A stretch of 64,000 nt of DNA from Acidithiobacillus sp. (GTDB taxonomy: Bacteria; Pseudomonadota; Gammaproteobacteria; Acidithiobacillales; Acidithiobacillaceae), in assembly GCA_028697715.1 (NCBI GenBank), contig JAQVDS010000013.1, forward strand, positions 1-64,000, written 5' to 3'. The notes under the pieces were generated by a model that was not told the DNA's origin, did not search any database, and saw only the letters and a program-made list of their open reading frames with translations. Below, piece after piece: positions 1 to 7,036 of this stretch. Position numbers and translations under genes: made by a program. The stretch's first letter is position 1. Each line of letters starts with the position of its first letter.

Positions 1-709
1 CCGGGTCCACCGCGCCTTGGACCACGTTCTCGCCCAGGCCATAGGCGCCGGTGATGAACACTACGTCGCGGAAACCCGATTCGGTGTCGAGGGAGAACAT
101 CACCCCGGAGGCGGCCAGGTCCGAGCGCACCATCTTCATTACGCCGATCGATAGTGCGACCTTGAAATGGTCGAAACCCTCGTCAATGCGGTAGTGGATG
201 GCGCGGTCGGTGAACAAGCTGGCAAAGTCGCGTCGGCAGGCATCGAGCAGGCTTTCTTCGCCGCGGATGTTCAGGTAGGTATCTTGCTGACCGGCAAAGC
301 TCGCTGTCGGCAGGTCTTCTGCGGTGGCCGAACTGCGTACCGCTAGGCTTACGTCCTCCCCGTATTGCTGCTGCAGCTTACGGTAGCCGGCAATGATCTC
401 AGCGGCAAGGTCTTTGGGTAGACCGGCGCCATAGACGATTTCGCGTGCGCGCTTGCCGCGGCGCGCTAGGTCGCTGATGTCGTCGGGATCGAGATCATCT
501 AGCGCGGCATGGAGCCTGTCCCACGCACCGGCGGCATCCAGCATGTAGCGATAGGCCTCAGCGGTGATGGCAAAACCGTTGGGTATACGCACGCCCTCCT
601 TGCTCAACTTACGGTACATCTCGCCGAGCGATGCATTCTTGCCGCCGACCAGCGGCACGTCCTCGATGCTGAGTTTGTCGAAGAAGCGGATATATTGGTA
701 GTCATTCAT
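1..709 (-). CDS. ppsA: Phosphoenolpyruvate synthase, N-terminal part (runs off left edge)
   Basis: PEP synthase converts pyruvate + ATP to PEP + AMP + Pi and is the gluconeogenic counterpart of pyruvate kinase. The frame opens at ATG 709 and stays open to base 1 (about 236 codons). The N-terminal region reads as the PPDK/PEPS ATP-binding domain: VGGKNASLGEM near residue 20, then PNGFAIT, and VRSSATAEDLPTASFAGQQ around residue 130, all family hallmarks. The catalytic histidine domain and the PEP-binding barrel lie outside the window. The start overlaps the stop of the upstream prenyltransferase-like gene by 8 nt, with GGGAGAG about 5 nt before the ATG, so the two are probably co-transcribed and translationally coupled. 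The identity is secure and only completeness is unknown. Confidence 0.94.
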   Translation of the reverse strand, partial: MNDYQYIRFFDKLSIEDVPLVGGKNASLGEMYRKLSKEGVRIPNGFAITAEAYRYMLDAAGAWDRLHAALDDLDPDDISDLARRGKRAREIVYGAGLPKDLAAEIIAGYRKLQQQYGEDVSLAVRSSATAEDLPTASFAGQQDTYLNIRGEESLLDACRRDFASLFTDRAIHYRIDEGFDHFKVALSIGVMKMVRSDLAASGVMFSLDTESGFRDVVFITGAYGLGENVVQGAVDP

Positions 710-1568
710 AGTTACTCTCCCTTAGTTTCTCGAGCTGCTGTGCGGTTACCAGCGCGAGCCAAGTGGCCTGGAGCGTTGCTAGCGCTCCATGACGCGCGCC
801 AAAGCCTCCGGTGGAACTTTGCAAGAAGTTTAGTTGAGTTCCGATGGCGTCGGGGTAGCGCGGCCGGAGTTTGAGCTCCAGCGCGATTATTAGGCCGCCG
901 TGCAGCGCACCGGCCGAAGTGAGACCCGCCTGCGGTGTGAGGCGCAGGCCCAAGTGCGGGTCCTCGCAGCGCCGCCACCAGGCCGCCAGCGCCTGATGGT
1001 CGATGTCCAGACCAACCGTTTGTGCGAGCTGGAGCGCGGTGCCACTGGTCTCGAGGTCCCCCTCGGGGACGCTCCATGCCCCACTTGCGCAGCGCGAAGC
1101 AGTAAGCAGCCTCTCCAGTTGCTCCTGTCCGCTTGTCAGCAAGTCCGGTGCATGACGACGCAGCAGTTGCGTCAGCCGCAGAAGACTGCTCAGCGTGCCC
1201 CGCCAGTCGCGTTTGCCGTCTCCCATCTGCATCCGCTGTTGCAAGAGTGTCTCCAGCCAGGCTCGCGGGTCGTGCCTAGGGCCGCGCTCGAGTAAAGCGA
1301 GTGCTGCATCGGCGGCCCAGCCTATGGTCAGGGTGGGCCAGCTGCCGTCAGCACTCTGCAGATCTGATAGCCAATCCTCAGTTCTCACGACCTCGAGCGG
1401 TTCGACGCCGAGTAGCTGCAACGAGGCAAGGGCGAAAAAGGTGTCCGGCGCATTAGGTTCTTCCACGCCCCATTCGGGCGTGCGGTAGAAGGAGTAACCG
1501 CCTTGCGGACAGCGCCGGCTGTGGATGTAGTGCAGAGCGGCGGCATTGTCGAAGGATAGTGATTGCAT
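702..1568 (-). CDS. Prenyltransferase/squalene-cyclase-fold repeat protein upstream of ppsA
   Basis: 288 aa from ATG 1568 (AGAGG about 10 nt upstream). The frame stays open to a possible start at 1694, which has no clear ribosome site. The protein contains QW/prenyltransferase-type alpha-alpha repeats: CPQGGYSFYRTPEWG with NAPDTFFALASLQLLG near the N-terminus, LQSADGSWPTL in the middle, and LQSSTGGFGARHGALATL with QATWLALV at the C-terminus. This pattern is typical of the alpha/alpha toroid of prenyltransferase beta subunits and terpene cyclases. I see neither the DCTAE/DXDD motif of squalene-hopene cyclase nor the zinc ligands of protein prenyltransferases, so enzymatic function is doubtful. 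A scaffold or regulatory role is possible. It is coupled to ppsA by an 8-nt overlap. Confidence 0.75.
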   Translation of the reverse strand: MQSLSFDNAAALHYIHSRRCPQGGYSFYRTPEWGVEEPNAPDTFFALASLQLLGVEPLEVVRTEDWLSDLQSADGSWPTLTIGWAADAALALLERGPRHDPRAWLETLLQQRMQMGDGKRDWRGTLSSLLRLTQLLRRHAPDLLTSGQEQLERLLTASRCASGAWSVPEGDLETSGTALQLAQTVGLDIDHQALAAWWRRCEDPHLGLRLTPQAGLTSAGALHGGLIIALELKLRPRYPDAIGTQLNFLQSSTGGFGARHGALATLQATWLALVTAQQLEKLRESNYE

Positions 1569-1895
1569 GTTCAGAAAGCCTCTGCGTCTGAGTTTGACAT
1601 GATCTGAGGTGTCAGCACCACGAGCAGCATTGAAAACTGGGGAATTCTGCTCAGTCAGTTGTTTTATTCTAGACTCACTAGTGGTTGGCTGCACCTGGAA
1701 TATTGCTCACAACATAAACGCTTCTCTTTCGCAAGCCTAGAAGGATGCTGGACGAGCCGACCTCTGGCGAGCGCTAAAGAAGAATACGAATGAGAGATAG
1801 GAGCGGTTTAGTTTTATTTTAGGGATTGGCCAGGAGCGCACAGACAAAATGCTGCTATTCTTCACAGGTTGGCTAGGTGCTAGAGGGAGGGAGGA
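1569..1895. other. Divergent intergenic region between the ppsA operon and uspA
   Basis: This 327-bp stretch separates the minus-strand prenyltransferase-like/ppsA pair from the plus-strand stress-protein gene, so both promoters should lie here. If translation of the minus-strand gene started at 1694, about 126 bp of it would be coding. I see no convincing sigma-70 hexamer pair, RNA gene or repeat. The only clear signal is the purine-rich ribosome site GGGAGGGAGG just before ATG 1896. Confidence 0.5.
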
Positions 1896-2324
1896 ATGTT
1901 TCAGAAGATCATATTGGCGGCAGACGGGAGCGCTGCCGCCGAACCAGCGGTGCAACAGGCCTTCCAGCTGGCACGGATTGCTGGATGCCGCTTACACGTG
2001 TTGACAGTGGTGGATATCTTCGGGGCCTATTTTGCTACGCCAGAATCTATCAAACTCCTTCTGGAAGAGGGGGGCAAGCTGCTGCTTAACCTTCAAGAAC
2101 AGGGAGCAGAGCTCGGCGTGCCGGTAGAGACCCACTTGCTAGAAACCGATGTAGGAGACAAGCGGATCAGCGAGTTGATCGTTGCCGAAGCAGACCATCT
2201 TGGCGCCGATCTCATCGTCTTGGGCAGCCATGGTTGGCGCGGCGTACGCCAGTGGATTATGGGGAGCGTCGCCGCAGGCGTCTGTCAGTCGGCTCACTGC
2301 TCCGTTCTGGTCGCACGAGACTGA
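1896..2324 (+). CDS. Universal stress protein, UspA family
   Basis: 142 aa, the normal size of a single-domain Usp. The N-terminus FQKIILAADGS carries the conserved Asp of the Usp fold. The C-terminal GSHGWRGVRQWIMGSVA fits the ATP-binding signature G-2x-G-9x-G-S found in MJ0577-type, nucleotide-binding members. The ribosome site GGGAGGGAGG directly precedes the ATG. Usp proteins are small cytoplasmic dimers induced by starvation or redox stress. It is followed after 3 nt by a DHA2 exporter, so the pair is almost certainly one transcript. The specific stress signal cannot be read from the sequence. Confidence 0.93.
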   Translation: MFQKIILAADGSAAAEPAVQQAFQLARIAGCRLHVLTVVDIFGAYFATPESIKLLLEEGGKLLLNLQEQGAELGVPVETHLLETDVGDKRISELIVAEADHLGADLIVLGSHGWRGVRQWIMGSVAAGVCQSAHCSVLVARD

Positions 2325-2327
2325 CGC

Positions 2328-3863
2328 TTGGCAACAAACCCCGGGCAGGCCGGAGCACAGGCAGACGACCTCCCGGCTCCCCATCTTCTAGCCATTACCG
2401 TCGCGGTAATGACCGCCATCATCCTAAATGTCCTTGATATCACCATCGTCAATGTGGCGCTGCCACACATGGAGGGTTCCCTCCATGCCAACAATAACCA
2501 GATTACCTGGGCCTTGACCACCTATATGCTAGCCATGGTCATCGTAACGCCTCTTACCGGTCTACTGGTGGAGCATTTGGGTCAACGCCGGTTAATCCTT
2601 TTGAGTGTGGCAGGTTTCTTAGTGTGCTCGGCCCTGAGCGGCCAATCTCATGACTTACTAGAAATCGTTCTCTGGCGTTTTTTGCAAGGCGTTTTTGGGG
2701 CCTCCCTCGTCCCCGTTGGCCAGTCGATTCTCGTCGAAAGTTACCCGCGCGCACGCCGCAGTATTGCTATGTCGACCCTGGGAATGGGGACCATGCTCGG
2801 GCCCATCGTTGGTCCTGTGCTGGGTGGCTACCTCACCGAGGATCTCTCTTGGCGCTGGTGTTTCTACGTGAATCTGCCTGTTGGGATCATTGCCCTAATA
2901 ATGTTATTTTTCTACGCTCCCGACTTTGGTCGCAGCGACCGACCTAAACGCATCGATTTTGTGGGTTTGCTCTGGATGACCCTGGGCCTTGGTGGATTGC
3001 AACTCATCCTGAGTCTCGGTGATCAGGATGATTGGTTCAGCTCTCGCTTCATCGTAATGATCGCGGTGGTAACTGGACTGGGATTTTTTCTTTTTGTCCT
3101 GCGCTGCTTTTCGGTGCAAAACCCAGTGGTCAACTTGCGTCTCTTGGCCGACCGCTCTTTGTCTTTAGGAAGTTTGGGTATCGGCCTCTTTGGGTTAGCA
3201 CTCTACGGTACCATGGTAGTGCTGCCATTTTATTTGCAGAATTATATGGGTTACGAACCTCAGCTCGCGGGCTTGGTCATGGCCCCTCAGGGCGTAGGTT
3301 CTTGGATTTCCATGTGGGCAGCGGGACGACTGCTCAACCGCGGTGCCAATCCGCGTCTCATGATCCTAGTGGGAGTAGCCCTGGGAAGCATTGGAACCTG
3401 GATCAGCCTACAGTATAACTTGGAAATCAGCCCAGCCTGGATCATCTGGCCGGGGGTGATACGCGGCCTTGGCTTTGGTTTCATCTCCATCCCTCTCTTC
3501 ACTCTTGCCTTTGCGACCCTTAGCAAAACAGACACACCAGCCGGCTCAGGGATCTTTAACCTCATGCGCAATCTTGGTGGGTCCATTGGAATCGCCGTTG
3601 TTTCCACCATTCTTACGGAAGAAGGGCAAGTCGCCTGGAACCAGATGGGCGGTCACATCAACCCTTTCGCCCCACCCCTATGGGATACTTTGGCCGCTGC
3701 TGGCTTTTCACCTGGGCCGCAGACATGGCAAGTGTTGGGGATGGAGTTAGAGCGCCACGCCGCTATGCGCGGAGTCCTTGACGGTTTCGTGTTTTTATTA
3801 TTCACTTTTTTGTCGATATTGATCATCGTACTCTTTATGCACAAGTCCGAAAAGAGAAAATAA
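2328..3863 (+). CDS. DHA2-family (EmrB/QacA type) MFS drug:H+ exporter, 14 TM
   Basis: 511 aa, the usual length of 14-TM DHA2 exporters. TM1 carries the family signature LDITIVNVALPHM. The A-motif-like loop LVEHLGQRRLILL follows TM2, and the C-motif region GPIVGPVLGGYL (antiporter motif) is clear. The first codon in frame is TTG 2328, 3 nt after the uspA stop. No ATG precedes TM1, so the TTG start is probably right and translation is likely coupled to uspA. There is no EmrA-like adaptor beside it, so it probably works alone in the inner membrane. The substrate is unknown. The Usp-MFS pairing suggests a stress-responsive exporter. Confidence 0.9.
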   Translation: MATNPGQAGAQADDLPAPHLLAITVAVMTAIILNVLDITIVNVALPHMEGSLHANNNQITWALTTYMLAMVIVTPLTGLLVEHLGQRRLILLSVAGFLVCSALSGQSHDLLEIVLWRFLQGVFGASLVPVGQSILVESYPRARRSIAMSTLGMGTMLGPIVGPVLGGYLTEDLSWRWCFYVNLPVGIIALIMLFFYAPDFGRSDRPKRIDFVGLLWMTLGLGGLQLILSLGDQDDWFSSRFIVMIAVVTGLGFFLFVLRCFSVQNPVVNLRLLADRSLSLGSLGIGLFGLALYGTMVVLPFYLQNYMGYEPQLAGLVMAPQGVGSWISMWAAGRLLNRGANPRLMILVGVALGSIGTWISLQYNLEISPAWIIWPGVIRGLGFGFISIPLFTLAFATLSKTDTPAGSGIFNLMRNLGGSIGIAVVSTILTEEGQVAWNQMGGHINPFAPPLWDTLAAAGFSPGPQTWQVLGMELERHAAMRGVLDGFVFLLFTFLSILIIVLFMHKSEKRK

Positions 3864-3864
3864 T

Positions 3865-3887
3865 CTATCCATATTTACTTTGGATAG
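3865..3887 (+). terminator. Weak inverted repeat after the MFS gene
   Basis: CTATCC and GGATAG, separated by 11 nt, begin one base after the MFS stop codon and are followed by TAATAACTTTTAT. The position between convergent transcripts (the TauE gene ends at 4013) suits a terminator. The 6-bp AT-rich stem is weak and no clean T-run follows. The rest of 3888-4012 is AT-rich with nothing recognisable. Confidence 0.3.
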
Positions 3888-4012
3888 TAATAACTTTTAT
3901 ATAATTTCAGATTCTCACAATTTTTTGGGATCTGCAACAAGAGCAATCAACCACTCAATGAACCCAAGCTTCGGTTATAGAGTGGAGCAGAAGTATTCTA
4001 TAGTTTTTGATT

Positions 4013-4762
4013 TCAAAAGAACCATAGCCGTATTGCCATAAGAATAATCGCTAGGGTGATGACAACCTTAATCCACTTTTCCCCATTGGAACTCAAGGTA
4101 AGGTGGCTGGAAAGCTGAGCCCCTACTAATGATCCGGCGGCAACACAGCCACCCAATAGCCAATCCACCTCGTGAAGAAAAGCAAATACCAATAAAGCTG
4201 GAAGGGTATAAATAGCAATAATAAACGTTTTGTGCGCATTAATGCCTGCTAAGCTAACCGATAGAAAGGAACGAAGTACGAAAATGAAAAGAAAGCCAAT
4301 ACCGGCTTGCACAAAACCGCCATAAAATCCCAGGATCAGCATGGATGGATAGAGGAAATAAGGATGTTTCTGAGGAAACCGTTGCAAGTAGCGATAACGG
4401 GATTTTGGAAGATATAAGGTAATCCCACTAAAAAGAAGCACCAACACCAAAATCTTCTGAAAAAGAACGCCTCCCAGATGGATACTGGACCAGGCACCGA
4501 TGATGGCTCCTGGTAGTGTCCAAAGGGCAAGCTTGCCAGCGAAACGAGGTTCCATCAATCCGTTTTTCAGGAAGTTCCGGCTAGCCAGGATGTTGGCTAA
4601 AAGAATACCTATGCGGTTACTACCATTTGCCATACTTGGACTAAGACCAGTGAAGATCAATAGTGGTAGAGTTAGAGCCGATCCAGCACCGGCGAGTACA
4701 TTGACGAAGCCAGCGACCAGCCCCCCTCCAAACAGCAAAGGATATACCCACCAGTGATGCAT
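4013..4762 (-). CDS. TauE/SafE (TSUP) family membrane permease
   Basis: 249 aa and strongly hydrophobic, with about 8 membrane segments, the standard size of TSUP proteins. The N-terminal half carries GGGLVAGFVNVLAGAGSAL, the glycine-rich TauE/SafE repeat signature. The second half repeats it as GFYGGFVQAGIGFLFIF. Family members export or import sulfite, sulfoacetate, sulfonates or other organic anions. Sulfite or thiosulfate traffic is plausible in a sulfur oxidiser but is inferred only from family knowledge. ATG 4762 has GTGAGGAAAA 4-10 nt upstream. It ends a co-directional series with hdeD and the APC permease but is 172 bp from hdeD, so it may have its own promoter. Base composition is noticeably AT-rich. 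Confidence 0.88.
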   Translation of the reverse strand: MHHWWVYPLLFGGGLVAGFVNVLAGAGSALTLPLLIFTGLSPSMANGSNRIGILLANILASRNFLKNGLMEPRFAGKLALWTLPGAIIGAWSSIHLGGVLFQKILVLVLLFSGITLYLPKSRYRYLQRFPQKHPYFLYPSMLILGFYGGFVQAGIGFLFIFVLRSFLSVSLAGINAHKTFIIAIYTLPALLVFAFLHEVDWLLGGCVAAGSLVGAQLSSHLTLSSNGEKWIKVVITLAIILMAIRLWFF

Positions 4763-4934
4763 ATGTTTTCCTCACGGCACAAGTGACATCCACTACAATT
4801 CGGTATGAAATATTCGAAAATACAAGACCACTTTGGTCGGAACCGAAGCATCCAGGTTTCGTTAAAGTCGTCCGCCACATAGACACCACTAATTTTGGTA
4901 AGACATTCAAGGTGTGCTTGCATGGTTTCAAGAT

Positions 4935-5480
4935 TCAAATAGATGTGTTGCGTATCATAATCAAAATAAATCCATCGAATATGAGGTTGACTCCAACAAA
5001 TATACCCACTAACAAAAAAGAACCTTGGGGCCACGTAAGAAGGAATAGTAAGGCGATGACAATGTCAAGCACACCGCTAAAAATGAACCAGCCATGGCCA
5101 ATAGCCTCTCGCGCTTTGGGTCGAGTAAAATTACGGTAGGCATCAATGAAAAAATAGAGAATGAACAATAGACCAATGCTAGCAATTCCAAGAGATGGAA
5201 TAGCCACCATAATGCCGCCTGTCACAAGCAATAGCAGAGGCCTAAGCCAATCTCCCAAACCATGGGCATGTAGTTGATAGCTGTGCACCACCCACGTGAA
5301 TCCTCCGACTATAAGAATGCCTGCCAAGATGCCGTCCGTGGCCGCTGACATGGTTATCGGACTGATAATGCCAAGACAACCAAGTACAATCAGTACGATG
5401 CCGGCTGGCACAGTATATTTTCCGAGAAGCTTCTGTTCGGTCTGAACAACCGATGTAAAATTTGGAGGTGTGCTATTCAT
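4935..5480 (-). CDS. hdeD: HdeD-family acid-resistance membrane protein (DUF308)
   Basis: 181 aa with six predicted membrane segments in three similar hairpin units, the HdeD/DUF308 arrangement (for example PAGIVLIVLGCLGIISPI, then GGIMVAIPSLGIASIGLLF). In E. coli HdeD sits in the acid-fitness island and aids high-density acid survival. Its molecular activity is not known. The ribosome site GAGGAGACCTG precedes ATG 5480. The genes upstream in the same direction are a GadC-like antiporter, an H+-ATPase and a ClC exchanger, so the local context is strongly that of pH homeostasis. The family call is good; the function is by analogy. Confidence 0.87.
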   Translation of the reverse strand: MNSTPPNFTSVVQTEQKLLGKYTVPAGIVLIVLGCLGIISPITMSAATDGILAGILIVGGFTWVVHSYQLHAHGLGDWLRPLLLLVTGGIMVAIPSLGIASIGLLFILYFFIDAYRNFTRPKAREAIGHGWFIFSGVLDIVIALLFLLTWPQGSFLLVGIFVGVNLIFDGFILIMIRNTSI

Positions 5481-5576
5481 CAGGTCTCCTCAACAACATA
5501 GATATACGGTATAGGCTTCACTATAACACGATCGTATCGCTCAAAGTGGTAGAGCATCGTTTCCTCCATGCTATAG

Positions 5577-7010
5577 TCACGCTTTGCTCCGCCGAAAGCG
5601 GTATAGACCGTGAGGGATCAGAACCATTATAATTAAAGCACCTACCATAATTGGTGCATAGATCATCTCGGCAATATGTGCAGGTGGAATCATCCCGATA
5701 AAGAGACAGGCCAGAGAGGTTGCGAAACCGATTCCAGCAACTAACCAAAGACCCCAGTTACGTCCGCCTGGAATCCGATACGGGCGAGGAATGTTTGGCT
5801 GAGTATAGCGTAGGCGTATGGCTGCGCTAAATAACAACAAGTACATAAAGCAATAGAGTACTACGGCCAGTGAAGTCAGGAACAAGAATGCGGAGGTTAC
5901 GGAAGGCATTACCAGTATCAGTAACGCTACCGCGCTCATGAAAAGTGCCTGAAGGAAAAGTAGGTTTCGGGGTACACCATACTGATTAGAATTTTGTAGA
6001 AAGGCGGGAAAAATACCACTTTGAGAAGCAGCCCAGATCCCTTTAATAGGCCCAAGTATCCAAGTACTCACCTGGCCAGCTGCGCCAAGTGCAACGAGGA
6101 TTGCGGCAATTGGTAACAATTCTTCCAGATGCCAAGTTGTGAAAAGATGTTGAATGGCCTGTATGGCGCCGGACACCATATCCAACTGCGTGACGGGAAC
6201 CACGACAGCGACCGCCAGACCTCCTAATAGGGTTACGACAAAGCCAAGTATTGCCGCGGAAAATACGGCAATTGGGTAGTTGTGTCGTACATTTTTGACC
6301 TCGCGAGCATGTCCCGCGGATACTTCAATGCCAGCGACACCAAAAATAAAACTGAGAAAAAAAAGCAGATGATTCTCTGGGTTTTGTATTGGCAACCAGT
6401 TGTCCAGGGTGAGCGATAGATTCAGGTGAATGGGATGGCCCTGAATAACATAGATGATAGCCATAATGATAAGGACTGCGCTGGGAAGCAGAACGCCGGA
6501 ACTTAGGCATACCGTAGATATCATTCCGGAGGCTTTGGTGCCGCGCAAATTGGCTGCGGTGGCAATCCAGTATACAATAAGAATTACGGCGACGATGAAA
6601 TAACGATTGCTGGCAAGTTGGGGAGCAAAAGCGTAACTCAGGGTGGCGGCGATATAGGCAAGAATTGACGCGATTCCAAATACGCTTTGCGTCCACTGCA
6701 ACCACACTGCGGTAAATCCCCATGCTGTCCCATAGGCCTCTTCTACCCAATGGAACACGCCGTTCTTCGGCCAGGTAGTGGCAAGCTCTGCCGCAACCAG
6801 AGCGATAGGGATGAGAAACGCAAACACCGTGACCACGTTGAAGAAAACCATCTGCAAGCCGGTGGCAGCCATCATGGGCATATTTCGCAGGGTAAAAAAT
6901 AGCGCTGCCGTCATCATGGTGAGGGTGACCACGCCCAGGTATTGACCCTTGACAGGAATGGACGGGGTGCTCGTGTGGGCCGGAAGAGCTTGAGATTTTG
7001 GATTGAGCAA
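5577..7010 (-). CDS. APC-superfamily amino-acid permease, GadC/glutamate:GABA antiporter-like
   Basis: About 477 aa with 12 membrane segments. The TM1 region has LTMMTAALFFTLRNMPMMA and is followed by PKNGVFHWVEEAYG, matching the glutamate/GABA antiporter branch (P-x-x-G-[GV]-x-x-x-W-V). The frame is open from a GTG at 7025, but AAGGAG lies exactly 6 nt before an in-frame TTG at 7010. The TTG is therefore the better start, and the GTG codon overlaps the Shine-Dalgarno region. GadC-type carriers exchange an external amino acid for its decarboxylation product and so consume cytoplasmic protons. No decarboxylase gene (gadA/B, adiA) is present in the window, so the substrate is open. It lies 26 nt downstream of the H+-ATPase gene. 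Confidence 0.85.
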   Translation of the reverse strand: MLNPKSQALPAHTSTPSIPVKGQYLGVVTLTMMTAALFFTLRNMPMMAATGLQMVFFNVVTVFAFLIPIALVAAELATTWPKNGVFHWVEEAYGTAWGFTAVWLQWTQSVFGIASILAYIAATLSYAFAPQLASNRYFIVAVILIVYWIATAANLRGTKASGMISTVCLSSGVLLPSAVLIIMAIIYVIQGHPIHLNLSLTLDNWLPIQNPENHLLFFLSFIFGVAGIEVSAGHAREVKNVRHNYPIAVFSAAILGFVVTLLGGLAVAVVVPVTQLDMVSGAIQAIQHLFTTWHLEELLPIAAILVALGAAGQVSTWILGPIKGIWAASQSGIFPAFLQNSNQYGVPRNLLFLQALFMSAVALLILVMPSVTSAFLFLTSLAVVLYCFMYLLLFSAAIRLRYTQPNIPRPYRIPGGRNWGLWLVAGIGFATSLACLFIGMIPPAHIAEMIYAPIMVGALIIMVLIPHGLYRFRRSKA

Positions 7011-7036
7011 AAAAAACTCCTTCACTTTAGAGTGGA

